A stretch of DNA of 64,000 nucleotides from an uncultured Chlorobiaceae bacterium (GCA_903939765.1 CAJAIK010000126.1:24970-88969); one strand, 5' to 3'. Shown: positions 34,802 through 44,240, numbered from the stretch's first letter. Program-made: numbers and translations. Notes: generated from the sequence alone by a model not told the origin.

Positions 34802-35830
34802 TCAGCTCACTCCGAACGGCACCGGGGTGAAGGTGATAACAAAGATCGCTATGGCCACCCATCCGCAGACTGTTCTTCCTGTTGATAGGGGATGGTCATG
34901 AACGGTCGGAGGATGGTTCACACCGACAACACGCGAAAGAATCAGTGTCCACAGCATCCAGCCCGGCCATGACCAGCGCAGCAACTCCGGCGGAATCAGG
35001 GCAATTGCCTCAGGATTCAGCCACGAAAGCAGCAGTTCCAGAAATGAAGGAAAGCCGAGAAAAATGATAAAGAGGAGAAAAAAACGGGCAGCCGCAGCAT
35101 GTCCCCTCCGGCCGAAAAGGGCATAACTGATATGCCCCCCGTCAAGCTGGCCAACCGGAAGGAGGTTCAGTGCCGTTACAAGAGAACCGAGCCAGCCTGC
35201 AAAAAGAAAGGGATAGTGGTACATCTCCGTCATTGGCGGAAGGTTTTTCGGCGCTATCACATACTCCAGCCCCATCCAGAGGAGATTTTTGCCAAGCACA
35301 AGGGTGCCCGCAGGTACAGGGGCATGAAAGCCGCCCACGGAAGCATACTCAGGATGAATGCCATAAATAAAATCCACTGGTGGAAGATGCAAAAAACCGT
35401 AAACCAGAAGCCCCACGCAAACGGCAAAGCCGCCTAACGGACCCGAAACACCAATATCGAAAAGAGAGTTTGTGCCTGGAATCCGCTCTTTCACCTTTAT
35501 CACCGCCCCCATTGTTCCAAGGCTGAGAAGAGAGGGGAGGGGAGGCACAGGAATGTAATAGGGGAGCGTTGCCCGCACACGATGGTGCAAAGCCGCAAAA
35601 AAATGGCCAAACTCATGAACCGTCAAAAAGAGCAGCAGAGAGGCCGAGTAGGTCGCACCCGTGGCAAGCGAGCTGAAAAAAAGCGGAAGAGAGGTGAATT
35701 TTACCGCATGGCCGCCCCAGAAGGCTCCCGCCCAGAGTGTGGTCACTACCGTTAAAAGAAAAAGAAGCAGATGAAGAGGGTAGTTCTGGCTGGCAGGAAT
35801 AGCCCGTTTCGAAAAGATCGAAAAACTCAT
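34802..35830 (-). CDS. Site-2-protease family (M50) membrane metalloprotease
   Basis: A 342-residue polytopic membrane protein. The zinc-binding HEFGH lies at 72-76 in one helix and the third ligand Asp230 in NLLPVGQLDGG (222-232), the arrangement of M50 peptidases. No PDZ domain is inserted, so it is not a standard RseP. An ISVSGPLGGF-type GxSGPxGG segment at about 126-134 is also typical. Family members cut transmembrane signalling proteins; the substrate is unknown. ATG 35830 (MSFSIFSKR) is chosen over upstream starts in non-conserved sequence. Confidence 0.88.
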   Translation of the reverse strand: MSFSIFSKRAIPASQNYPLHLLLFLLTVVTTLWAGAFWGGHAVKFTSLPLFFSSLATGATYSASLLLFLTVHEFGHFFAALHHRVRATLPYYIPVPPLPSLLSLGTMGAVIKVKERIPGTNSLFDIGVSGPLGGFAVCVGLLVYGFLHLPPVDFIYGIHPEYASVGGFHAPVPAGTLVLGKNLLWMGLEYVIAPKNLPPMTEMYHYPFLFAGWLGSLVTALNLLPVGQLDGGHISYALFGRRGHAAAARFFLLFIIFLGFPSFLELLLSWLNPEAIALIPPELLRWSWPGWMLWTLILSRVVGVNHPPTVHDHPLSTGRTVCGWVAIAIFVITFTPVPFGVS

Positions 35831-35872
35831 GAAATTATTGCAGAAACAGTTGTGAAGCACTCTAACCCGTCG

Positions 35873-35896
35873 CCGCCCCGCAGCCTTGCAGGGCGG
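35873..35896. repeat. GC-rich hairpin upstream of the M50 peptidase gene
   Basis: CCGCCC (35873-35878) and GGGCGG (35891-35896) flank a 12-base loop. It lies between the haem-binding protein stop and the M50 start. No T-tract follows on the minus strand, so a REP-like role is as likely as termination. Confidence 0.4.
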
Positions 35897-35912
35897 ATCT
35901 GTCGGGGCATGA

Positions 35913-36434
35913 CTAATCTTTGTCGTTATCGCCATCCTTACCCTTTACTGTACCCTTCTCGCCCTTTTCGCCTTTCTCGCCGGCACCTTTTTTGTCACCC
36001 GCTTTTTCCTCACCAAACGTGGCCGCCAGCCCCTTGGCCAGCTCACCCTTCTCATCAGCCGTCAGCTTTGCCTCTGGATGCGCCGGCAGGTAAAAAAACG
36101 GAGGCATTTTGCCCTCTCTCACCTCGCCCGCAGCCTTATCGCTCTCATTTTCACCCGTCGTGCGTCCCAACTCCGACACGTTAAACGCAGCCCGTCCACT
36201 AACGACGTCAAACTGTGTCAGCCAGGAAGCCGGTGCCACCGAACTGTACCACGGCCAGACGGTCTCGTTCGAATGGCAGTTCTTGCAGGCGCGGCCAAAA
36301 AGTTCACTGGTACGCGGGGAATCCCACTTCGGTTCACCATTTACCGGAGGGTTCTTGTGGTCACGGCCGTAAGGAACAAGCTGAATTGCCGCCAGTGCAA
36401 TTGCCGCTCCCGCCAGAAATTTGAAAAGCTTCAT
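35913..36434 (-). CDS. Exported haem-binding (c-type cytochrome-like) protein with low-complexity tail
   Basis: A 173-residue protein with an N-terminal hydrophobic export segment (about 4-20). A CKNCH haem c motif at 50-54 is followed by [17 protein letters not shown], the pattern of the small haem-binding domain family (Haem_bd). [15 protein letters not shown] probably gives the distal methionine region. The last 35 residues are a Gly/Lys/Glu/Asp low-complexity tail with [17 protein letters not shown] seven bases before ATG 36434 supports this start. A periplasmic electron-transfer role is inferred. Confidence 0.82.
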   Translation of the reverse strand: MKLFKFLAGAAIALAAIQLVPYGRDHKNPPVNGEPKWDSPRTSELFGRACKNCHSNETVWPWYSSVAPASWLTQFDVVSGRAAFNVSELGRTTGENESDKAAGEVREGKMPPFFYLPAHPEAKLTADEKGELAKGLAATFGEEKAGDKKGAGEKGEKGEKGTVKGKDGDNDKD

Positions 36435-36630
36435 AGTCAAACTCTCCTTATTTTTTTTGATGAACAAAACTACAATTTAACCGTGAATATACGTGAATTT
36501 TTGTTTTAACCCACGAGGAGGCTCTTTCATTTGCCCTGCCGAATGGAAGAACGGAACCATTTCTGCGACCTGCTGGTCAACAACGTGTAAAAATCCCCAA
36601 CTAATATTGTATCTTTATTCATTTTATTGG

Positions 36631-36658
36631 TTGACGGTCAATGATTCAAGTATATAAT
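36631..36658 (+). promoter_or_regulatory. Strong sigma-70-like promoter next to the B12/radical SAM start codon
   Basis: TTGACG at 36631-36636 and TATAAT at 36653-36658 are 16 bases apart. The -10 box ends only four bases before ATG 36663, so transcription should begin at or just inside the start codon. The -35 box is part of the palindrome TTGACGGTCAA (36631-36641). Confidence 0.7.
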
Positions 36659-36662
36659 ACCT

Positions 36663-38483
36663 ATGGCATATTTCAACCATATCTGTCTCGTTGAGGCACC
36701 CCAGACCATTATCGCACCCTTTCCCCGTTTCATAACCGACTGTATAGGAGTCTGTTACCTGGCGGCGGCCGTCGAGCATGATGTCGAAAGCATTGTCATG
36801 CCCGAAAATTATTACAACGAAGGCATTTTCGACAGTCTCCGTTCACTGCTGAAAAAAAAGCCGGTTGACCTGGTAGCCATCTCCTCCATGACCGGCGCCT
36901 TCAACCAGGCCGAGCGGCTTGCCGTCATAGCCAAAGAGGCTGGCGCCTTTGTTGTTATGGGCGGTTTTCACCCCACAGCCCTTCCTGAAGAGGTGCTGAA
37001 ACTCTCCAGCGTTGACGTTGTCGTTATCGGAGAGGGCGAAGAGACCTTCCGCGAGCTCGTGCTTAACGGCCCCTCACGAGAGGTCAAGGGGCTTGCCTTC
37101 CGCGAAAATGGCGCCATTGTTTACACCGAACCAAGGCCCACCATCCAGAATATCGACTCCATCCGATTTCCGATGCGCTCCCTTCGCCCCAACCGTTACG
37201 GCGAAAAAGGCAACTCCTACTCCATCGACACCATCTACACCTCCCGGGGCTGCCCATGGAGCTGCTCCTTTTGCGCCAACGACCAGATGCACAAAGGGTG
37301 GAGAGGGCGGAGTGCCGAAAATGTGGTCGAAGAGATCGCCCTTTTGCACGACCCGAAAAACAAAAAACTGCTCAAAATCTGGGACGCCAACTTTTTGACC
37401 AACATCGGCCGCGCAGAAAAAATCTGCGACCTCATGATCGAGCGCGGACTGACCAACTTCCGCATCATGACCGAAACGAGGGCCAAAGATCTTGTTCGCG
37501 CCGAACGGATACTTGGTAAACTCCACAAAATCGGGCTCAGCAAGGTCGGCCTCGGCATCGAAAGCCCCAACGAAGCCACCCTGGCGCTCATGAACAAAAA
37601 AAACAGCCTTGGCGATGTTTCAAAGGCCATTGCGCTCTGCCGTGAGCACCACATCGGAGCTGAAGGGTACTTCATCATCGGCCACTACACCGAAACCATT
37701 GAGGATACCATTGTTTACCCCGACTTTGCCCGCTCACTCGGTCTCCGCCAGGCTCTTTTCATGATCATGACCCCCTACCCCGGAACCGGTATCTTCAAAG
37801 AGTACAAAGAGGAAGGCAAAATCTGCTCATTCGACTGGGACTTCTACAACAACTACTGCCCCGTCATCGAAACCCGCACCATGAACAGCGCCACGCTGGT
37901 CGACATGCTGGCCTACTGCAACGTCGCCTTCAACCGCTATCGCTCCGTCATGAAGCGCAACACGCCCAGGGAGCTGCTGCTCAACTTTTTGATCGACCTC
38001 TTCCAGCTTTGCTTTCTCATGCGGGTGAACAAAAACCTCAACACCGAGCAGATTACCAGCCTTGTCTTCAAAGCGCTCATGCGCCTGCTTGAACACGAGC
38101 ATGGCAAAATTGAGGAGCCCGCGCTCCCTTCATGCAAGCCCTTGCCGCAGCCGCTCACCCTGCGTATCCGCCGCTCACCCCTTGAGAGCATCACCTTCAC
38201 CCTCCAGGCGCGCGGCGCCAACCGCGTCCTTACCATGAAGGCCCAGCAACCCGGTACCGCTTTTCATGCCATCACCGGCCCGGAAATCGATCTCGACAAA
38301 CTGGTCGAATGCGCCTGCTCCCTCTCCATGGAAACGCTTATGAGCGCCCTCTACCGCAACGAATGGCTGCACAACAACCCCGGCCGCGTCAACGGCCAGA
38401 TACTCTCCATCCTGACCGACCCCGAAATTCTGCGCTTCGGTGGCCGGATTGCCGCGCTCTACATCAGCACCTGGCGCAAATAA
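36663..38483 (+). CDS. B12-binding-domain radical SAM protein
   Basis: A 606-residue cytoplasmic enzyme. The N-terminal 140 residues form a cobalamin-binding-like Rossmann domain ([41 protein letters not shown]). The radical SAM cluster motif CPWSCSFC gives Cys197, Cys201 and Cys204. A TIM-barrel with [13 protein letters not shown] segments follows to about 400, then an unassigned C-terminal domain of 200 residues. The family includes BchE and the bacteriochlorophyll methyltransferases BchQ/BchR of green sulfur bacteria, so a pigment or lipid methylation role is possible. I cannot assign it to any of them. Confidence 0.85.
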   Translation: MAYFNHICLVEAPQTIIAPFPRFITDCIGVCYLAAAVEHDVESIVMPENYYNEGIFDSLRSLLKKKPVDLVAISSMTGAFNQAERLAVIAKEAGAFVVMGGFHPTALPEEVLKLSSVDVVVIGEGEETFRELVLNGPSREVKGLAFRENGAIVYTEPRPTIQNIDSIRFPMRSLRPNRYGEKGNSYSIDTIYTSRGCPWSCSFCANDQMHKGWRGRSAENVVEEIALLHDPKNKKLLKIWDANFLTNIGRAEKICDLMIERGLTNFRIMTETRAKDLVRAERILGKLHKIGLSKVGLGIESPNEATLALMNKKNSLGDVSKAIALCREHHIGAEGYFIIGHYTETIEDTIVYPDFARSLGLRQALFMIMTPYPGTGIFKEYKEEGKICSFDWDFYNNYCPVIETRTMNSATLVDMLAYCNVAFNRYRSVMKRNTPRELLLNFLIDLFQLCFLMRVNKNLNTEQITSLVFKALMRLLEHEHGKIEEPALPSCKPLPQPLTLRIRRSPLESITFTLQARGANRVLTMKAQQPGTAFHAITGPEIDLDKLVECACSLSMETLMSALYRNEWLHNNPGRVNGQILSILTDPEILRFGGRIAALYISTWRK

Positions 38484-38510
38484 CAAAAGCTGACTCACTA
38501 CCCCCGAATT

Positions 38511-40298
38511 ATGCTCAACACGCTCCGCAAGGTCTTTGGTTTCCATGAATTTCGTCCAAACCAGGAGCGTGTTGTGCGCGCACTGCTCGAAAAGCAGGAC
38601 GTTCTGGCCATCATGCCCACCGGCGGCGGCAAATCACTCTGCTACCAGCTTCCCGCCCTTCTGCTCCCCGGCACCTGCATGGTCATCAGCCCGCTCATCG
38701 CCCTCATGAAAGACCAGGTCGACGGCGCCCGCTCCAACGGCATCCGCGCCGCCTTCCTCAACAGCTCCCAGAGCCCTGACGAACGCGACGAGGTGATGCA
38801 CCTGCTCCTCACCGGCAGCCTCGACCTCCTCTACGTCGCGCCCGAACGCTTTATCCTCAGCCACTTTCGCGAAACCCTCAGCCGGGTGCCGCTCAGCATG
38901 GCCGTCATCGACGAAGCGCACTGCATCTCCGAATGGGGGCACGACTTCCGCCCCGACTACCTCTCACTCTCCGACCTCGTCACCCTCTTTCCCGGCACCC
39001 CGGTTGCCGCCTTCACCGCAACGGCAACACACAGGGTGCAGCAGGAGATTCTCAGCAAACTGGCGCTGCGCAACCCCCTCATTGTTAGAGCCTCCTTCGA
39101 CCGCCCGAACCTCCTCTACGATGTCCGGTATAAAGATAATCCCGATGCCCAGCTTGTAGCACTTCTCAAAAGCAACCCCGGCAAAGCCGCCATCATCTAC
39201 CGCACCAGCCGCAAAAGCGTCAACGACACCGCCGCCATGCTTCAGGCAAAAGGGTTTCGAGCCCTTCCGTACCACGCAGGCCTCAGCGACCTCGATCGCA
39301 AAAAAAATCAGGAAGCCTTCATCCGCGACCAGGTGGAGATCATTGTTGCCACCATCGCCTTCGGCATGGGGATCGACAAATCCAACATCCGTCTCGTCAT
39401 CCACGCCGACCTCCCCAAAAGCATCGAAAACTACTATCAGGAGACCGGCAGGGCAGGGCGCGACGGCGAACCGGCCGCGTGTACCCTGCTCTTTTCGCAG
39501 GGCGACATACCCAAAATGCGCTTCTTTATCGACGCCATGACCGATGAAACCGAGCGGGATCGGGCCCTCGCCGCCCTCTCAAGGGTGACCGCCTTCGCCG
39601 CAACCTCCGTCTGCCGCCGCCGCACCCTGCTCGACTACTTCGGCGAGCAATACCCGCATGATAACTGCAACTCCTGCGATATCTGCCTCGGCACCCGCGA
39701 AGTGGTTGACGCCACCCTTGAGGCGCAGATGGTGCTCTCCGCCATCGTCCGCACCGAAGAGCGCTTTGGCGCCACCCATATTACAGATATCCTCATCGGC
39801 AGCCAGAACAAAAAAATTCTCGACTTCGGCCACGACCGCCTCAAAACGTACGGTGTTGGCAAAGGCCACGACAAAAAATACTGGCGCCGCCTCATAGACG
39901 AACTTCTTGCTCAAAAGGTGATCGAGAAATCGGAAGGGCTCTACCCGACGCTCTTTTTGCTTCCCAAGGCATCAAGGGTACTCCGGCGCGAAGAGCCTTT
40001 CAATATGGTTCGTACGCTCGAAAAAAAAGCAAGCATACCGCTCCCCAAATCGGGCGACGCCCCTTACGACCACAAGCTCTTCGAACTGCTCCGCTCACAG
40101 CGCAAACAAATTGCCGACGAGCAGCAGATTCCGCCCTATGTCGTCTTTTCAGACCGCACCTTGCACGACATGGCTGCCAACCTCCCCCGAACGGCTGAAG
40201 CCATGCTCACCGTTTCCGGCGTCGGCGAAGTCAAGCTCCAGCGCTACGGGCGGCAGTTTCTCAGCCTTATCGACCGCTACTGCAGCGAACAGATATGA
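38511..40298 (+). CDS. recQ: ATP-dependent DNA helicase RecQ
   Basis: A 595-residue superfamily 2 helicase. Helicase motif 0 FGFHEFRPNQE, motif I MPTGGGKSLCYQ (Lys41), motif II VIDEAHCISEWGHDFRPDY, motif III TATAT and motif VI QETGRAGRDG are all present. The zinc cysteines of the RQC region follow (VCRRR...CNSCDIC), and a C-terminal HRDC domain runs from about 520 (DHKLFELLRSQRKQIADEQ). Full length for bacterial RecQ. It is 27 bases downstream of the radical SAM gene and may be co-transcribed. Confidence 0.96.
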   Translation: MLNTLRKVFGFHEFRPNQERVVRALLEKQDVLAIMPTGGGKSLCYQLPALLLPGTCMVISPLIALMKDQVDGARSNGIRAAFLNSSQSPDERDEVMHLLLTGSLDLLYVAPERFILSHFRETLSRVPLSMAVIDEAHCISEWGHDFRPDYLSLSDLVTLFPGTPVAAFTATATHRVQQEILSKLALRNPLIVRASFDRPNLLYDVRYKDNPDAQLVALLKSNPGKAAIIYRTSRKSVNDTAAMLQAKGFRALPYHAGLSDLDRKKNQEAFIRDQVEIIVATIAFGMGIDKSNIRLVIHADLPKSIENYYQETGRAGRDGEPAACTLLFSQGDIPKMRFFIDAMTDETERDRALAALSRVTAFAATSVCRRRTLLDYFGEQYPHDNCNSCDICLGTREVVDATLEAQMVLSAIVRTEERFGATHITDILIGSQNKKILDFGHDRLKTYGVGKGHDKKYWRRLIDELLAQKVIEKSEGLYPTLFLLPKASRVLRREEPFNMVRTLEKKASIPLPKSGDAPYDHKLFELLRSQRKQIADEQQIPPYVVFSDRTLHDMAANLPRTAEAMLTVSGVGEVKLQRYGRQFLSLIDRYCSEQI

Positions 40299-40840
40299 AA
40301 AGAGCCAAGACTGCACCAGTGCCTGACCTGGAAAAAAGAAAACCGGAAATGAGATGACCGGTAACAATCGCGAACGGTTCGTCAAATTTGAACGTTTAAA
40401 TTATATATTAAAAAACAGTGTCGGCGTAGTTTCCTGCCATGCTTTAAATTTTCGGATAAACGCCTGAATGTATATATTGCGGCGGCGAAGTATGTGCCCG
40501 TAATGTGCGGCATCTATTTTGATTATAACATTTTGTTATTATTTGATTATAAAATAAGTTAAGTTGACTCGGAGCTTTGGGACTTTGCGATGCAGCGTGG
40601 ACAGCAATGTTGGTGCTGCTCAGTGACTGATTATTTTTTTTGCCCATCTAATACTTTGGTTGTGACTGAAGAGTGCGGAGCTTTTTATATATGCTGCGCA
40701 TTGAGAGTCTGGCAGTACAGCAATACAGGGCTTCTCATTACAGGCTGGATTTTCAGTATTTCACTTTATATTGTCGTTTATGTAAGTCTGAGGCGCTCAA
40801 AATTTACTCTCTTAAAAGGGTCTGAGCGGCCTCTGCTGCA
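40299..40840. promoter_or_regulatory. 542-base gene-free leader of the polysaccharide locus
   Basis: No convincing gene; an 84-codon frame here has cysteine-rich, non-protein-like composition and no ribosome site. The region is AT-rich against GC-rich recQ. At 40519-40552 two copies of TTGATTATAA (40519-40528, 40543-40552) lie 24 bases apart around a palindrome ATAACA-TTT-TGTTAT (40525-40539). It probably holds the promoter and regulator sites for wza-wzc and the genes beyond. Confidence 0.5.
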
Positions 40841-41695
40841 ATGAACCGATTCTTTTATTTTTTTATTGAACAGAGTTCATCAATGATATTTTTACGCATG
40901 TTTCGCCGTCCGGCAATCGCGCTGTTTATCCTGTCGCTGTTCATAACCGGTTGTGCCTCATACAAGGAATATCCGGCAGGTACCCGCCAGCGCATTAAAG
41001 GAAAGCCGGAGGCTGCAGCCCTCCGCGAAGTGGTCGAAGTTGGAGCGGCCCCATCCTCCTCACTTATTTTGCCTCAGCCGAACGACTACCGTGTCGGCCC
41101 CAACGATGTGCTCTACATCAACGTCAGCGGAAAACCTGAATTCATCACCGCCTCAGGAACCAGCCAGTTTAAAGGCTACCGGGTTGACGGCTTGGGCTGC
41201 ATCTATCTGCCCATTGCCGGCAAAGTTGCGGTAGGCGGTTTGCCGCTCTCCGAAGTGCGCAGCCGCATCTACGCCGTCATGCGCGAGTACTTTAACGACC
41301 CCTGGATTGTTGTCGAAATTGCCGAATACCGCAGCCGCCAGGTTTTTGTGTTTGGAGCCGTAAAAAGGCCAGGCCCTCAGCCCATGCCGGCCTCAGGGGT
41401 TAACCTCGCACAGGTTATTGCCACGGCCGAAGCGGGAGATCGGGGCGCCAATTTTAAAAAAATCAGAATCATTCGCTCTATCACCCCTACCGAGGGCGAG
41501 CTGATGGTTGTCGATTTCGACCGTATGCTTCGTGGGCGTGCCATGCCCCTGCAGCTTCAGGAAGGCGATGTCGTCTATGTCCCAAAAAGTGCCGTTGCAA
41601 GCTGGAACGAGGTGCTTTCAGACCTCATGCCCTCACTCCAGACGTTCAGTTCAGTGCTGCAGCCCTTCGTCAACATCAAGTACCTGAAGCAATAA
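40841..41695 (+). CDS. wza: Wza-like outer-membrane polysaccharide export lipoprotein
   Basis: A protein of up to 284 residues. A signal peptide ends at the lipobox FITGC (Cys38 counted from ATG 40841). The polysaccharide export domain follows (DYRVGPNDVLYINVSGKPEF, residues about 80-170) and then a SLBB-like domain (RQVFVFGAVKRPGPQPM, 170-260). In Wza/GfcE proteins these form the outer-membrane export channel working with Wzc. ATG 40883 and 40898 are alternative starts that give shorter signal peptides and look just as plausible. The wzc gene follows after 40 bases. Confidence 0.88.
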   Translation: MNRFFYFFIEQSSSMIFLRMFRRPAIALFILSLFITGCASYKEYPAGTRQRIKGKPEAAALREVVEVGAAPSSSLILPQPNDYRVGPNDVLYINVSGKPEFITASGTSQFKGYRVDGLGCIYLPIAGKVAVGGLPLSEVRSRIYAVMREYFNDPWIVVEIAEYRSRQVFVFGAVKRPGPQPMPASGVNLAQVIATAEAGDRGANFKKIRIIRSITPTEGELMVVDFDRMLRGRAMPLQLQEGDVVYVPKSAVASWNEVLSDLMPSLQTFSSVLQPFVNIKYLKQ

Positions 41696-41735
41696 CAAGC
41701 TGAACCAAACTACTAACCTTATACCGAGTATCGTT

Positions 41736-44162
41736 TTGACTGAATTACAGGAACAGAATCAAAATCAGGATAATTTTCAGGAGCAGGAGGTTCATCTTGC
41801 CGATTACCTCAACATTATAATCCGTCGCCAAAAACTCTTTGCTGCTGTTTTTCTGACCGTTTTTGTCAGTGCGGTGCTCTACACCGTCATGATGCGGCCG
41901 GTCTATCAGTCCTCATCAACCATCAATGTCAAAAAAGACGACACAAAGATGGGGCTTAATGAGCTGCTCATGCCCGGCAGCGATAACTCAATCCAGGCCG
42001 AAATAGAAATCATCAAATCGCGCACCATCGCCGAACAGGTTGCCGACAAACTGAACCTCGACTGGAAGATTGCCTCCTCATCCTCATCCGCATCCTGTAA
42101 AATTCTCGACATTGCAACCTCGGCATCAAGAACGGCCTTCAAAATTATCATTACCGGCCGAAACAGTTTCGAGGTCGAAGACGGTCGTGGTCGAATAATA
42201 GGGCGCGGCATAAACGGCAGCCCGTTACGCCTGGCCGATATGGTGCTCACCGTACAGCTCTCCGGACTTAATGGCGACTCTTTTGAGCTGAACCGCATAC
42301 CCTTATACAAGGCCGCATCCTCCATCCGTTCAGCCATCCAGGTCAAAGAGCTGGGCAGGATGACAAACGTTATCGAGGTCTCCTCCGAAAATACCGATCC
42401 TGTTTTTGCGCGCGACATCGTCAACGCCGTGGTGCAGGCCTACCTCGACAAAAGTCTCTCCTTTAAAACCCAGGAGGCAGGGAAATCGGTCACCTTTATT
42501 GAAGAGCAGTTGCAGAACATCAAAAATGATCTCAACACGGCGGAACTCAATTTGCAGCAATACAAAACCTCAACCGGCGTGGTCAAACTCGATGCCGAGG
42601 CCGAGGAGCTGATCAAAAAATCTTCAAGTTTGGAGCAGGAGCGCGTAGCCCTCACCCTTCGCAAAAAGCAGCTTGAATTTGCCCTTGCCTCACAGCACGA
42701 AAATCTGTCGCAGGGCGCGTCATACTCGCCGGCCCTTTCAACAGAGCCTTTGGTAGGTGATATGGCTCACCAACTTGCCACCCTTGAGGTACAAAAACGG
42801 TCGCTCATGGTTGAGTACACCAAAAACCACCCGGCGGTTCAAACCGTGCAGGCGCAGATTGACGAAATCCAGAAAAAAATCAAAAACACCTACAGTACTG
42901 GCATCAACAACCTCAGCAAACAGGAAGCGGACCTTACCCAGCGTCTCTCCATCTATGAGGGGCAATTGAAGGGCATCCCGGTCGAAGAGCGCGATCTGGC
43001 ACGCTATACCCGTCTCGCCAAAGTAACGGGCGACATCTACACCTTCCTCCTCCAAAAGCACGAAGAGGCCCGTATTGCCAAAGCATCCACCATCAGCAAC
43101 ATCAACATAATTGATACGGCAATTACTCCCTCGGGTCCCATCCGGCCAGATAAAGCAAAAAACATTTCGATCGGCTTTTTTTTCAGTCTGATTGCCGCCG
43201 TAGCTTTCGTAATCTTTATTGATTACCTTGATGACAGCGTCAAAAACGAAACTGAGGCAAAAAAAATACTTGGCTTTCCTTACCTCGCAACCATTCCCTT
43301 TATTGGAATACGGCAAAAAAACAGCAAGGTAGCCGATGTTAATGATGAAGAGGAGAACCTTGCACTTATAGCGCAAACCAAACAGAAATCGATTGGCGCC
43401 GAGTCATTCCGTTCACTGCGCACCGCGCTGCACTTTTCATCACTTAACCAACAGCGCAAGGTTATTGTGCTTACCAGTGCTTTTTCAGGAGAGGGCAAAA
43501 GCACCATCAGTACCAATCTTGCCACTACGATCGCCCTCACCGGCGCGCGTACACTGCTGGTCGATTGCGACTTTCATAAATCATCCCTCTGCAAAAAAAT
43601 TGGTATGCAGCAGCTCCCGGGCATTACTGAAGTGCTTGCGGCCGATATCCCACTTGCCAAGGCGCTGCAGCAATCCGGGATACAGAATCTCACCTTTCTT
43701 TCAACCGGCACCCCTCCGCCTAACCCCTCGGTACTCCTTGGCTCACCAGCCATGAAAGAGCTGGTTGGAACGCTCAGAGAGCAGTTCGACCAAATTATTA
43801 TCGACGCTCCGCCAATCCTGCCCGTGAGCGACTCCATTGTGCTCACCGCCGTGGCCGACCTTGTACTGGTTGTTATGGAAGCCGGACGTATTCCCAAAAA
43901 AGCGGCGGCCCGCCTCCGCGAAATGCTGCAAAGCGCAAACGCGCCCGTTGCCGGATTTGTGTTCAACAACAAAACCCTCCGTGGTACCGGTTATGGATAT
44001 GGATATGGATACGGGTATGGATACGGATATGGATACGGATATGGATACGGATATGGATACGGATACGGCCACGAAGAAGAACAGAAGAAAACCAACAAGG
44101 CGCTCGCACTTCTCAAAAAACTGATCCTGAAAATTGGCGAAATCAGGCTCCACCAATTTTAA
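41736..44162 (+). CDS. wzc: Wzc-type polysaccharide co-polymerase and BY-kinase with (Gly-Tyr)13 tail
   Basis: An 808-residue inner-membrane protein starting at TTG. It has a Wzz domain with a first membrane span (about 30-50), a long periplasmic coiled-coil region, a GNVR-type segment (YTRLAKVTGDIYTFLLQKHEEARI) and a second span (about 475-495). The cytoplasmic tyrosine kinase domain has Walker A GEGKST (585-590), Walker A' TLLVDCDFHKS and Walker B IIIDAPPILPVSDS. The C-terminal autophosphorylation cluster is a strict Gly-Tyr repeat with 13 tyrosines (753-777), followed by a charged tail. It controls polysaccharide chain length with the phosphatase encoded next door. Confidence 0.93.
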   Translation: MTELQEQNQNQDNFQEQEVHLADYLNIIIRRQKLFAAVFLTVFVSAVLYTVMMRPVYQSSSTINVKKDDTKMGLNELLMPGSDNSIQAEIEIIKSRTIAEQVADKLNLDWKIASSSSSASCKILDIATSASRTAFKIIITGRNSFEVEDGRGRIIGRGINGSPLRLADMVLTVQLSGLNGDSFELNRIPLYKAASSIRSAIQVKELGRMTNVIEVSSENTDPVFARDIVNAVVQAYLDKSLSFKTQEAGKSVTFIEEQLQNIKNDLNTAELNLQQYKTSTGVVKLDAEAEELIKKSSSLEQERVALTLRKKQLEFALASQHENLSQGASYSPALSTEPLVGDMAHQLATLEVQKRSLMVEYTKNHPAVQTVQAQIDEIQKKIKNTYSTGINNLSKQEADLTQRLSIYEGQLKGIPVEERDLARYTRLAKVTGDIYTFLLQKHEEARIAKASTISNINIIDTAITPSGPIRPDKAKNISIGFFFSLIAAVAFVIFIDYLDDSVKNETEAKKILGFPYLATIPFIGIRQKNSKVADVNDEEENLALIAQTKQKSIGAESFRSLRTALHFSSLNQQRKVIVLTSAFSGEGKSTISTNLATTIALTGARTLLVDCDFHKSSLCKKIGMQQLPGITEVLAADIPLAKALQQSGIQNLTFLSTGTPPPNPSVLLGSPAMKELVGTLREQFDQIIIDAPPILPVSDSIVLTAVADLVLVVMEAGRIPKKAAARLREMLQSANAPVAGFVFNNKTLRGTGYGYGYGYGYGYGYGYGYGYGYGYGYGHEEEQKKTNKALALLKKLILKIGEIRLHQF
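43989..44069 (+). repeat. Hexanucleotide repeat GGATAY coding for (Gly-Tyr)13 in wzc
   Basis: Thirteen consecutive six-base units, nearly all GGATAT or GGATAC, with a partial 12-base alternation of the two. Each unit codes Gly-Tyr. Gain or loss of units keeps the reading frame, so replication slippage would change the number of phosphorylatable tyrosines without destroying the protein. Confidence 0.97.
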
Positions 44163-44172
44163 TGGCATGTAC

Positions 44173-44191
44173 GGGCGGGGTATTCCCGCCC
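44173..44191. repeat. GC-rich hairpin, copy 3, between wzc and the CpsB-like gene
   Basis: Perfect stem GGGCGGG (44173-44179) and CCCGCCC (44185-44191) with loop GTATT, 10 bases after the wzc stop. It may attenuate transcription into the phosphatase gene. Confidence 0.6.
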
Positions 44192-44240
44192 TCTTCCACA
44201 ATTTAACCGTACTTGGGTTGTCCACACTCCCTCTTCCTCA

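Noticed and set aside
40590..40844. 84-codon frame in the gap before wza
   Set aside because: Composition is cysteine- and aromatic-rich and unlike a real protein, there is no ribosome site, and it runs into the wza start.
43989..44069. Repeat array considered as a CRISPR or minisatellite
   Set aside because: It is a continuous six-base repeat in frame within wzc with no spacers. No CRISPR array or cas gene was seen in the window.
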